Shown: piece by piece, positions 45,438 to 53,235 of the stretch
How the letters are laid out: every line of letters starts with the position of its first letter
How positions within the stretch are numbered: position 1 is the first letter of the stretch
Origin: Sphingomonas sp. QA11
GTDB lineage: Bacteria > Pseudomonadota > Alphaproteobacteria > Sphingomonadales > Sphingomonadaceae
Length of the DNA stretch: 64,000 nucleotides
NCBI RefSeq assembly: GCF_028473665.1
Contig: NZ_CP098774.1
Span: 1,798,001 to 1,862,000, forward strand
Direction of reading: 5' to 3'
Program-made: the position numbers and the translations under genes
The notes under the pieces: model-generated
Told to the model about the DNA's origin: nothing
The model's input: only the letters and a program-made list of their open reading frames with translations
Databases searched by the model: none

Positions 45438-46694
45438 TCACCCGAACGGGGCGTCGATCGTCGTCGGAGGCTGCGAAAACCATTTCGGGCCCGCCGGAGT
45501 CATGTGAAAACAATCCTCCAGCCGTACCCCGAACTTGCCCGGCAGATAGAGTCCCGGCTCATCCGAAAAGCACATGCCGGCGGCCAGCGGCGTAGCCTCG
45601 CCATGGACCAGGTTGACCGGCTCATGCCCGTCCAGCCCGATGCCGTGGCCGGTGCGGTGCGACAGGCCCGGCAGCTTGTAGCGCGGGCCATAGCCAAGCG
45701 CTTCATAACGGCGGCGGACCGCGTCATCGACGCTCCCGGCTGCCGCCCCGAGCTTCGCGGCGGCGAACGCGGTCGCCTGGCCTTCGCGCACATGATCCCA
45801 CACTTTGCGCTGCTCGGCATTTGCGGTGCCGAACACGAAGGTGCGCGAGACGTCAGACTGATATCCCTGCACCGTGCAGCCACAGTCCATCAGGACCACC
45901 TGCCCGTCCGCCACGACCTGCGGCGCGCGGCTGCCATGCGGATAGGCTGCCGCCTCGCCGATCAGGACCAGCGCGAATTCGGGATCACCGCCCAGCTTGC
46001 GCGTCGCCGCATTCATCAGCGCGCCGATATCGGCCGGCTTCATGCCTTTCTCGATTCGCGGATATGTCCAGCGATAGGCGGCGATCGTCACATCGGTCGC
46101 AGCCTGCATCAGCGCGATCTCGGGCGCTGTCTTGATCATGCGGCAACCGCGCACGGCCGGATTGGCGGAGACGAGTTTCGCGCCCGGCAGCGCCCGGGCG
46201 AGGCCGTTCACCGCGAAATAGCGCAGGGTCTCCTCGATCCCGATCGGGCGCGCGGCGAGCTTGCGATCCTTCAGGAAGCCAGCGACGACGGCCAGCGGGT
46301 CCTCATCCTCCTGCCACACCCGCACCTCCGCCGGCACGCCGAGCGTCTGGCGAACCGAGGGTTCCTCGAAAAAGGGCGTGACGATGCACGGGTCGCCCTC
46401 GACCGGCAGCACCGCGGCGGTCAGCCGTTCGCTCCGACCCCAGCGAACGCCCGTGAAATAGATCAGCGACGATCCGGGCTCGATCAGCACGGCCCCGATC
46501 CCGTTTGCCTTCATCAGGCCCTGCGCGCGGGCGATTCGGGCCCGGCGCTCTTCCGCGCCGATCGGCGCCGTGCCGGCTGCGATATCGTTCAGCGCGGAAA
46601 GATCAGGCTCGGCCGCTCGGAGGATCGACGGCACGGCGAGCAACGAAAGACCCGTCACCGCGCCGCCGAGCAACTCGCGTTTCGTCACCAGCAT
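45438..46694 (-). CDS. Exported M24 family (Xaa-Pro) peptidase
   Basis: 418 residues from ATG 46694. N-terminal KRELLGGAVTGLSLLAVPS looks like an export signal ending LRAA (Tat-like context but with Lys-Arg rather than twin Arg). A creatinase N-domain (about 50-190) precedes the pita-bread peptidase domain with metal ligands Asp in LMDCG, Asp in QSDVSR, His in GHGIGLDGHE, Glu in FSDEPG and Glu in VRLEDCF: all five are present. Probably a periplasmic proline dipeptidase/aminopeptidase. Confidence 0.9.
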   Translation of the reverse strand: MLVTKRELLGGAVTGLSLLAVPSILRAAEPDLSALNDIAAGTAPIGAEERRARIARAQGLMKANGIGAVLIEPGSSLIYFTGVRWGRSERLTAAVLPVEGDPCIVTPFFEEPSVRQTLGVPAEVRVWQEDEDPLAVVAGFLKDRKLAARPIGIEETLRYFAVNGLARALPGAKLVSANPAVRGCRMIKTAPEIALMQAATDVTIAAYRWTYPRIEKGMKPADIGALMNAATRKLGGDPEFALVLIGEAAAYPHGSRAPQVVADGQVVLMDCGCTVQGYQSDVSRTFVFGTANAEQRKVWDHVREGQATAFAAAKLGAAAGSVDDAVRRRYEALGYGPRYKLPGLSHRTGHGIGLDGHEPVNLVHGEATPLAAGMCFSDEPGLYLPGKFGVRLEDCFHMTPAGPKWFSQPPTTIDAPFG

Positions 46695-46789
46695 AGGGCC
46701 TCTTTCCGTTTGTTGCGTCCGGACATAAGGCGCTTGACCGCGCGGCCGCAATCCCCTTCCCTGCCGCGCAAATCTCCGGGGACATCTTC

Positions 46790-48082
46790 ATGGCCAAGCG
46801 CCTTACGCTCTACATCGTTATCGGCCTGGTGCTTGGGCTCGTCGTCGGCTGGGGTCTGCATCTCGCGATAGACGACAACACCCCGGCCTCCGCGGCCGCA
46901 CTGGAAAAGATCGCCGGCTATTTCTCGATCATCACAACGCTCTTCCTGCGCCTGATCAAGATGATCATCGCGCCACTGGTCTTCTCGACGCTTGTCGTCG
47001 GCATCGCGCATATGGGGGATACCGGCGCGCTGGGCCGTGTCGGCCTTCGCTCGCTCGCCTGGTTCATCTGTGCAAGCCTGTTGTCGCTGACGCTGGGCCT
47101 CATCCTGGTCAACATCCTGCAACCCGGTGTCGGCCTCGGCCTGCCGATCCCGCCCGTCAATGCGGATGCAGGCATCGTGAAGACCGGTTTCAACCTGAAG
47201 GATTTCGTTACCCACGTCGTCCCGTCCTCGATGATCGAAGCGATGTCGACCAACGAGATCATCCAGATCGTGGTCTTCTCCGTGTTCGTCGGCGTCGCGA
47301 TCACGGCGGTCGGCGACAAGGCAGCGCCCCTTGTCCGCGCGCTGGAGGGGCTGGTCGCGGTGATGCTGCAGATCACCAACTATGTGATGCGCTTCGCCCC
47401 GTTCGCCGTGTTCGCCGCAGTCGCCAGCACGCTCGCCGAACGCGGACCTGGCGTGCTCGCCGATCTCGGCTATTTCATCCTGTCCTTCTATATCGCCCTC
47501 CTGCTGCTCTGGCTGCTGCTGATCGGGCTCGGCTACCTCTTCATCGGCAAGCGGACCTCGCTGCTGGTACGCTATATCCGCGATCCCCTGATCCTCGCCT
47601 TCACGACCGCCTCGTCCGAGGCAGCCTATCCCCGCACCCTCGAGGCGCTCGACCGGTTCGGCGTGCCGCCCAAGATCGGCAGTTTCGTGCTGCCGCTCGG
47701 CTATTCGTTCAATCTCGACGGATCGATGATGTACATGACGTTCGCGTCGCTGTTCATCGCCCAGGCCTATGGCGTCCACCTGTCGCTCGGCGAGCAGATC
47801 ACCATGCTGCTGGTGCTGATGGTCACGTCGAAGGGCATTGCCGGCGTCCCCCGCGCGAGCCTGGTGGTGATCGCTGCCACGCTGTCGCTGTTCAAGATCC
47901 CCGAGGCAGGGCTGCTGCTGATCCTCGCGGTCGACCATTTCCTCGACATGGGTCGTTCAGCCACCAACGTGGTCGGCAACGCGATCGCAGCGAGCGTGGT
48001 GGCGAAATGGGAAGGCGATCTCGACCCGATCGAGCCTGCCGACATCGATCCGCCGCAGGCGCCATCGAAGGGCATGCTTTAA
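46790..48082 (+). CDS. Dicarboxylate/amino-acid:cation symporter (DAACS family)
   Basis: 430 residues, about eight membrane helices and two re-entrant loops. Motifs: FTTASSEAAYPRTLEAL (serine-rich hairpin 1), YSFNLDGSMMYMTFASLFIA, TSKGIAGVPRASLVVI and DHFLDMGRSATNVVGNAIA. Takes up glutamate, aspartate or C4-dicarboxylates with Na+ or H+; which one cannot be settled. Divergent from the exported peptidase, and could import its dipeptide-derived amino acids. Confidence 0.93.
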   Translation: MAKRLTLYIVIGLVLGLVVGWGLHLAIDDNTPASAAALEKIAGYFSIITTLFLRLIKMIIAPLVFSTLVVGIAHMGDTGALGRVGLRSLAWFICASLLSLTLGLILVNILQPGVGLGLPIPPVNADAGIVKTGFNLKDFVTHVVPSSMIEAMSTNEIIQIVVFSVFVGVAITAVGDKAAPLVRALEGLVAVMLQITNYVMRFAPFAVFAAVASTLAERGPGVLADLGYFILSFYIALLLLWLLLIGLGYLFIGKRTSLLVRYIRDPLILAFTTASSEAAYPRTLEALDRFGVPPKIGSFVLPLGYSFNLDGSMMYMTFASLFIAQAYGVHLSLGEQITMLLVLMVTSKGIAGVPRASLVVIAATLSLFKIPEAGLLLILAVDHFLDMGRSATNVVGNAIAASVVAKWEGDLDPIEPADIDPPQAPSKGML

Positions 48083-48090
48083 AAAGCCCG

Positions 48091-48136
48091 AGGAAATTCC
48101 CTGTTCCGGGCCAGTAACAGGGAATTTCCTTTTTTT
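48091..48136 (+). terminator. Repeat-derived terminator of the symporter gene
   Basis: Perfect 15-bp stem AGGAAATTCCCTGTT / AACAGGGAATTTCCT (48091-48105, 48116-48130) with a 10-base loop, followed by TTTTTT. It starts 8 bases after the symporter stop. Both arms contain the AACAGGGAA repeat core in inverted orientation, so the terminator is made of the repeat. Confidence 0.93.
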
Positions 48137-48264
48137 CATCCGGCTTGCAGCGGATTATCCGAATATTCCCGTTTAATATCAATTCAGTATAATAGATTCC
48201 CTGTTATCCGAGAACAGGGAATTCAGGCGCGGATAACAGGGAAAATTCCGCGCCGAACAGGGAT
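48091..48264. repeat. Cluster of six AACAGGGAA-type repeats
   Basis: Cores: TTCCCTGTT 48097-48105, AACAGGGAA 48116-48124, TTCCCTGTT 48197-48205, AACAGGGAA 48213-48221, AACAGGGAA 48235-48243, AACAGGGAT 48256-48264. The first two pairs form hairpins (15 bp; 10 bp ATTCCCTGTT/AACAGGGAAT with 7-base loop). The fifth core sits in the loop of an 8-bp hairpin GGCGCGGA/TCCGCGCC (48226-48254). From memory, such intergenic repeats are common in sphingomonad genomes. The 293-base gap to the GST gene holds nothing else I recognise. Confidence 0.85.
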
Positions 48265-48375
48265 ATCTGCGGCGTATAGCGATGAGAAAGAGCCCGTCGG
48301 TTCCCGAGGGTTCCGCGCAGCCCCTATCCTGCAGCCAGCGTTCACCACATTGAATCAACCGCGCTCGATCGGCGC

Positions 48376-49008
48376 TCAGGCATAGGCATAAGGCCCGCCC
48401 TTTGCCAAAGCCGCCCGATAAGCCGGGCGGGCGTGGATCCGGTCGAGCCAGGCGATGGTATGCGGGCGCGAACCGTCAAGCCCGGCACGATTGCGCGCTG
48501 CCTCGAGCGGGAAGCTCATCATGATATCGGCACCGGTGATCTCCTCGCCCGCGAACCATGGGCGCTGGGCGAGTTCGGATTCGACATAGTCAAGATGCAC
48601 GTCGATCATCGGCTGGATGCGCTTCGCCGCTTTCTTGCCGAGGAATGGAATACGATTGACGACGAGCAGCACAAGCAGGGGCGGCATCAGCGACCCTTCG
48701 GCATAGTGCAGGAACTGGCGGTAACGGAGGACCGAATCGCGGTGCGGCAGCGGCCCGAGCCGCCCGTCGGCCTTCTCGACCAGATAGTCGATGATCGCGC
48801 CGGTCTCCGCGATCACCCGGCCGTCGTCGCTATCCTCGATGACCGGTGACTTTCCGAGCGGATGGACCTTCTTCAGCTCGGGCGGTGCGAGCATGGTCTG
48901 TTTGTTGCGCTCGTAGCGCTTGACCTCATACGGCATGCCCAGTTCCTCGAGCATCCACAGGATACGCTGGGAGCGGGAGTTTTCGAGATGGTGGACGATG
49001 ATCGTCAC
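48376..49008 (-). CDS. Glutathione S-transferase family protein
   Basis: 210 residues. N-terminal thioredoxin-like domain with HHLENSRSQRILWMLEEL and the cis-Pro motif GKSPVIED, then the glutathione-contacting ETGAIIDYL. The helical C-terminal domain ends KGGPYAYA and has the N-capping TGADIMMSFPLEAA. The SRSQR stretch suggests a catalytic Ser rather than Tyr. Substrate unknown. Upstream methyltransferase is transcribed in the same direction, 15 bases away. Confidence 0.93.
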   Translation of the reverse strand: MTIIVHHLENSRSQRILWMLEELGMPYEVKRYERNKQTMLAPPELKKVHPLGKSPVIEDSDDGRVIAETGAIIDYLVEKADGRLGPLPHRDSVLRYRQFLHYAEGSLMPPLLVLLVVNRIPFLGKKAAKRIQPMIDVHLDYVESELAQRPWFAGEEITGADIMMSFPLEAARNRAGLDGSRPHTIAWLDRIHARPAYRAALAKGGPYAYA

Positions 49009-49023
49009 GGCAATCCTCTCTCT

Positions 49024-49860
49024 CTATCCGTCGTTGTGCGCAGACCATAACCACGCCGCGGCCGGGAAATCCACGGCATCGTCGACATGGTGCCGCGCGA
49101 TGACCGCCTCGACCCGGCCAAGCATCGCCGCCCGCTCCCCGGCCGGCGCCTGGCGAAGGATCGGCGCAACCGGCCCGATACGCTGGAACAGGCTCAATGC
49201 ATCGGCAACCGGATCGGCGCCCTCGCCAGCGCGATAAGAGAACTCGACTGGCCGGCAATCGATCCGCGACCATCCCGCCACGCTCAGCAAAGCGCGAACG
49301 CTATCGGGATCTGCGAAGGCGAAAGGCCCGGGCACATAGCCGGTGGGCGGGGGCGGCGACTCTCCCTGGGCAGCGACGACAAGCTCCGTTGCCCAGGGAT
49401 TGAGCGTGCTGGCCCTGAAACAGGAGAAGACGAGGCCGGCACCCGGCACGGTTTCGCGTCGCAATGCCGAGAAGGCGGCAACAGGATCGGGAAAGAACAT
49501 CACCCCGTGACGCGAGACGAGCAGGTCGACCGGCGCCAGACCGGCGAGATGCTCTTCCGCCGGTCCACAGCGGAAGGAAAGATTGTCGAGCCCCTGGCCA
49601 CGCCCGGTTGCGATCTCGACCAGGCTGGGCGATATATCGATTCCGACCACCTGCCTGCCGGGTAGCGCCCCGGCGATCGCCAGGCTGGTGGTACCGGCAC
49701 CGCAGCCGATATCGACGATCGCCGCGCTGCCGGAGAGAGCCATATCGAGAATCGCGGCGTTCAGCTGCGTCGCCAGCCCGGCAAAAATACGATCAGTCCT
49801 GCGCCATTCAGCCGCCCAGACATCGCCTATCGACCCTGACCAGTCACTCGCGGTCGTCAT
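49024..49860 (-). CDS. Class I SAM-dependent methyltransferase
   Basis: 278 residues from ATG 49860; ATG 49890 would add 10 residues. SAM motif I VDIGCGAGTTSLAIAG near residue 50, motif II VVGIDISPSLVEIA, post-I region LVSRHGVMFFPDPVAAF. Resembles UbiE/Methyltransf_25 enzymes acting on small molecules; substrate unknown. Transcribed toward the GST gene. Confidence 0.88.
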   Translation of the reverse strand: MTTASDWSGSIGDVWAAEWRRTDRIFAGLATQLNAAILDMALSGSAAIVDIGCGAGTTSLAIAGALPGRQVVGIDISPSLVEIATGRGQGLDNLSFRCGPAEEHLAGLAPVDLLVSRHGVMFFPDPVAAFSALRRETVPGAGLVFSCFRASTLNPWATELVVAAQGESPPPPTGYVPGPFAFADPDSVRALLSVAGWSRIDCRPVEFSYRAGEGADPVADALSLFQRIGPVAPILRQAPAGERAAMLGRVEAVIARHHVDDAVDFPAAAWLWSAHNDG

Positions 49861-49974
49861 CTTCTTTCTCCGCACCGGGCGATCGTTCATGGGGCCGGCC
49901 CGAGCAGCCCTATCCCGCGGTCACCATGCAGGCCAGCGCTGCCGGGTTCCAAAATTTCCATGGCCCGAAATATG

Positions 49975-50002
49975 AAAGGCCCGCCAACGCAGGCGGGCCT
50001 TT
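49975..50002 (-). terminator. Terminator of recA
   Basis: 11-bp perfect stem AAAGGCCCGCC / GGCGGGCCTTT with a 6-base loop, followed on the minus strand by an AT-rich tail (CATATTT). Located 41 bases after the recA stop. Confidence 0.85.
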
Positions 50003-50042
50003 CCGGGTTTTGCGACGGGAGAACGCCGCGTAAAATCAACTC

Positions 50043-51134
50043 TCAGAGTTCGTCGTCGTCCTCGGCATCGGGACCGGCCATCATCTCTTCGGCCACCTTG
50101 TCGGTACGAGCCCGGATCGCCTTTTCGAGGCGATCGGCCATTTCGGGATTCTCTCTGAGGAAATTCTTCGAATTCTCACGGCCCTGGCCGATGCGAACGC
50201 TGTCGTAGCTGAACCACGCGCCCGATTTCTCGACCAGCCCGGCCTTCACGCCGAGATCGAGGATCTCGCCGATCTTAGAAACGCCCTGGCCATACATGAT
50301 GTCGAACTCGACCTGCTTGAACGGCGGCGCGACCTTGTTCTTGACGACCTTCACCCGAGTGGTGTTGCCAATGATCTCCTCGCGATCCTTGATCTGGCCG
50401 GTGCGGCGGATGTCGAGGCGGACCGAAGCATAGAATTTCAGCGCGTTGCCGCCCGTCGTCGTCTCCGGATTGCCGTACATCACGCCGATCTTCATGCGGA
50501 GCTGGTTAATGAAGATCACCATGCAGCGCGAGCGGCTGATCGAGCCGGTCAGCTTGCGCAACGACTGCGACATCAGGCGGGCCTGAAGGCCGACATGGCT
50601 GTCGCCCATTTCGCCCTCGATCTCGGCACGGGGCACCAGCGCCGCGACCGAATCGACCACCAGCACGTCGATCGCGTTGGAGCGGACCAGCGTATCGACG
50701 ATCTCTAGCGCCTGCTCGCCGGTGTCGGGCTGCGAGACGATCAGCTCGTCGATGTTGACGCCGAGCTTCTTGGCATAGACCGGGTCGAGCGCATGCTCGG
50801 CATCGACGAACGCTGCCGTTCCGCCGGTCTTCTGCGCCTCGGCGATGACGTGGAGCGCGAGCGTGGTCTTGCCCGAGCTTTCCGGTCCGTAAATCTCGAT
50901 CACGCGGCCGCGCGGCAGGCCGCCGACGCCGAGCGCGATGTCGAGCCCGAGCGAGCCGGTCGAGATCGCCTCGACCTGCATGGTTTCCTTCGAGCCGAGC
51001 CGCATGGCCGACCCCTTGCCGAATGCGCGATCAATCTGTGCGAGTGCCGCGTCGAGTGCCTTGGCTCGCTCTGAGCTCGCCTTATCGTTGGAGACTGCCA
51101 TTTTGTTGTCGATGACCTTCAAAGATGCCGCCAC
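50043..51134 (-). CDS. recA: Recombinase RecA
   Basis: 363 residues from GTG 51134. Walker [17 protein letters not shown] motif [12 protein letters not shown]1/L2 loop regions and Walker [11 protein letters not shown] are in place; the C-terminus is acidic ([10 protein letters not shown]). Catalyses strand exchange and LexA cleavage. I chose GTG 51134 over ATG 51101 because GGAGG stands 5 bases before it and sphingomonad RecA proteins, as I recall, begin with this [12 protein letters not shown] segment. SOS-regulated (see LexA box). Confidence 0.97.
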   Translation of the reverse strand: MAASLKVIDNKMAVSNDKASSERAKALDAALAQIDRAFGKGSAMRLGSKETMQVEAISTGSLGLDIALGVGGLPRGRVIEIYGPESSGKTTLALHVIAEAQKTGGTAAFVDAEHALDPVYAKKLGVNIDELIVSQPDTGEQALEIVDTLVRSNAIDVLVVDSVAALVPRAEIEGEMGDSHVGLQARLMSQSLRKLTGSISRSRCMVIFINQLRMKIGVMYGNPETTTGGNALKFYASVRLDIRRTGQIKDREEIIGNTTRVKVVKNKVAPPFKQVEFDIMYGQGVSKIGEILDLGVKAGLVEKSGAWFSYDSVRIGQGRENSKNFLRENPEMADRLEKAIRARTDKVAEEMMAGPDAEDDDEL

Positions 51135-51139
51135 TGGAG

Positions 51140-51144
51140 CCTCC
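51140..51144 (-). promoter_or_regulatory. Shine-Dalgarno of recA that decides the GTG start
   Basis: GGAGG on the minus strand, 5 bases before GTG 51134. ATG 51101 lacks a comparable site. Confidence 0.75.
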
Positions 51145-51211
51145 GTCGCTAGACTGATCACATCGCGCGTTCAATGCGTGTTGGAAGTCCCGTATATGGT
51201 TTGTTCCATAA

Positions 51212-51226
51212 GAACAAGAGTGGAAC
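51212..51226 (-). promoter_or_regulatory. LexA (SOS) box of recA
   Basis: Read on the minus strand this is GTTC-CACTCTT-GTTC, an exact match to the alphaproteobacterial LexA operator GTTC-N7-GTTC, 78 bases before the recA start. The second GTTC also pairs with GAAC 5 bases on (51203-51215). The site lies in the divergent promoter region shared with the deaminase gene. Confidence 0.92.
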
Positions 51227-51322
51227 AAGAATTTTGTGGGATCCGTGAAACGACCCGTTCCGGGGTGCGGCCCCTTCTCGTTCCGGCTTGCTCCCCGATC
51301 GTGCCCGCGCGATGAAGGAGAG

Positions 51323-52336
51323 ATGACCGACCACGATTTTATTACCGGCCTGCCCAAGGCGGAACTCCATTTGCATATCGAGGGCAGCCTCGAACCCGAA
51401 CTGATGTTCGCCCTGGCGCAGCGCAACAAGGTCGCGATCCCCTATGCGAGCATAGAGGAGGTTCGCGCGGCTTACAGCTTCTCCAGGTTACAGGATTTTC
51501 TCGACATCTATTATGCCGGCGCAAACGTGCTGCAGAAGCAGGAGGATTTTCGCGATCTCGCTGTCGCCTATTTCGATCGCGCCGCAGCCGACGGCGTCGT
51601 CCATGCCGAGATCATGTTCGACCCCCAGACCCATACCGATCGCGGCATCGCCTTCGGCACGGTGATAGAGGGCCTGCTCGCCGGCATGGCCGACGCGAAC
51701 GCCCGGTACGGCATGACATCGAAGCTGATCCTGTGCTTCCTGCGCCATCTCGACGAAGATGCCGCCTTCGTCACGCTGGCGGCGGCTGAACCGTGGCTCG
51801 ACCGGATCGACGCCGTGGGGCTCGACTCGTCCGAGCTTGGCCATCCGCCCGAGAAATTCGCCCGCGTGTTCGCCGCTGCCCGCGCGAAAGGACTTCGGCT
51901 GGTCGCACACGCCGGCGAGGAAGGACCGCCCGACTATGTCCTCCAGGCGCTCGACCTGCTCGAGATCGACCGGCTCGACCACGGCAATCGCAGCCTCGAG
52001 GATCCCGTTCTCACCGCGCGGCTGGCGCGTACCGGCATGACGCTGACGGTATGCCCGCTTTCGAACCTGAAACTGTGCGTGGTCGACGACATGGCCAATC
52101 ATCCAATCGACCGGATGATCAAGGCGGGGCTTCGCGCCACGATCAATTCGGACGATCCGGCCTATTTCGGCGGTTATATCGCCGACAATTACCGGGCGGC
52201 TGCCTCCGCGCGGGGGCTCGACCGCGGCGATCTGGTCCTGCTCGCCCGCAACAGCTTTCTCGGATCCTTCCTGCCCGACGACGCGGTGGCGGCGCATCTC
52301 GCCCGGCTCGATGCCTATGTGGAGGCAAGCCGATGA
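51323..52336 (+). CDS. Adenine/adenosine deaminase
   Basis: 337 residues from ATG 51323 (AAGGAGAG upstream). Amidohydrolase motifs: ELHLHIEGSLEPELMF (HxH metal ligands), HAGEEG (Glu/His), DHGNRSLED, CPLSNLKL and SDDPAYFGGY. The SLEPE element is typical of the adenine deaminase branch (Pseudomonas PA0148 type) rather than classical adenosine deaminase. Would turn adenine into hypoxanthine for the phosphoribosyltransferase encoded next, which overlaps it by 4 bases. Confidence 0.9.
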   Translation: MTDHDFITGLPKAELHLHIEGSLEPELMFALAQRNKVAIPYASIEEVRAAYSFSRLQDFLDIYYAGANVLQKQEDFRDLAVAYFDRAAADGVVHAEIMFDPQTHTDRGIAFGTVIEGLLAGMADANARYGMTSKLILCFLRHLDEDAAFVTLAAAEPWLDRIDAVGLDSSELGHPPEKFARVFAAARAKGLRLVAHAGEEGPPDYVLQALDLLEIDRLDHGNRSLEDPVLTARLARTGMTLTVCPLSNLKLCVVDDMANHPIDRMIKAGLRATINSDDPAYFGGYIADNYRAAASARGLDRGDLVLLARNSFLGSFLPDDAVAAHLARLDAYVEASR

Positions 52337-52848
52337 CCGTTTTCACCGAGATCCCGCACGAGGCGTTCGTCGCCGCCGTTCGCACGCTTGCGGCGCAACT
52401 GGCCGAGGACGACTGGAAACCGGATTTCATCATCGGTATCGGGCGCGGCGGCCTCGCCCCGGCCGTCTATCTCAGCCATGCCACCGGCATGCCGATGCTG
52501 TCGGTCGACTATTCGAGCCAGGTGAAGGATTTCGCCGACGAGCCGCTGGTCAGGCTCGCGCACCGCACCCAGGCAGGCGAAAGGCTGCTGTTCCTGGACG
52601 ACATCAATGATTCGGGCCGCACCATCGGCCATCTGCGCGAGGTCCTGCGTGCAGCCGGCGCGGTACCGGACAGTATTCGCTTCGCCACGTTGATCGACAA
52701 CGCCAAATCGGCGCAAAGGGTCGAGTATCGCGCCCGCACGATCGACCGCACCGTCGACAAGGACTGGTTCGTCTTCCCCTGGGAAGCCGTCGCCCCTGCC
52801 CAGTCTCTGATCGAGGATGCGGCGGCGGTGCCAGAACGGATCGCCTAA
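52333..52848 (+). CDS. Purine phosphoribosyltransferase
   Basis: 171 residues. PRPP-binding motif LLFLDDINDSGRTI (type VDDxxDTGxT) near residues 95-108 and the N-terminal IIGIGRGGLAPAVYLS. Size and motifs fit xanthine/hypoxanthine-guanine phosphoribosyltransferases. Follows the deaminase gene with an ATGA overlap, so the pair likely salvages adenine via hypoxanthine to IMP. Convergent with the receiver gene; the stop codons overlap by 2 bases. Confidence 0.88.
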   Translation: MTVFTEIPHEAFVAAVRTLAAQLAEDDWKPDFIIGIGRGGLAPAVYLSHATGMPMLSVDYSSQVKDFADEPLVRLAHRTQAGERLLFLDDINDSGRTIGHLREVLRAAGAVPDSIRFATLIDNAKSAQRVEYRARTIDRTVDKDWFVFPWEAVAPAQSLIEDAAAVPERIA

Positions 52849-53201
52849 CCGAGCGAGTCGAGCGCCCGCGATACCGCATCCATGGTGAAGGGCTTGGACA
52901 GCGTCGGCCGGCCGCGATAGGCCTCGGCCACGCTCTCGGCCGATCCACCGGTCGCCAGCACAAACAGCACGCCCTTCGCCGCCAGGGCATCGGCGATCGG
53001 CCAGCTCTTCTCCCCGCCGCGCAGGTTCACGTCGAGGATAGCCGCATCGATGCCGCCCGCCTCGACAAGTTTCAGCGCATCGGCGACGTTGTCGGCCGTG
53101 CCTGCCATGGTCTTGCCGAGGACGTCGAGAAAATCCTCGAGCATCATCGCGATCAGGGGCTCGTCTTCGACGATGAGGATATTGGTCGGGGCGGTCATCA
53201 T
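52845..53201 (-). CDS. Single-domain response regulator, FATGUY-like
   Basis: 118 residues from ATG 53201 (an adjacent ATG at 53198). Only a receiver domain: acidic pocket VEDEP, phosphoacceptor Asp57 in LDVNLRGG, then FVLATGGSAES and a conserved Lys in LSKPF. The LATGG ... SKPF segment resembles the FATGUY receivers (for example Sphingomonas SdrG) that work in the general stress response. 35 bases downstream of the cckA stop on the same strand, so likely co-transcribed with it. No output domain. Confidence 0.87.
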   Translation of the reverse strand: MMTAPTNILIVEDEPLIAMMLEDFLDVLGKTMAGTADNVADALKLVEAGGIDAAILDVNLRGGEKSWPIADALAAKGVLFVLATGGSAESVAEAYRGRPTLSKPFTMDAVSRALDSLG

Positions 53202-53235
53202 CGCCCCATAATCTCCGGCGCGTATCGCCGCCAAG

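Noticed and set aside
42993..46871. A 1292-codon open frame on the plus strand opposite alaS and the M24 peptidase
   Set aside because: It is antisense to two clearly coding genes, is rich in Arg/Gln/His and shows no domain. Long antisense frames are expected in GC-rich genomes.
46685..47938. Long open frame opposite the DAACS symporter
   Set aside because: Same antisense effect; extremely charged composition and no recognised domain.
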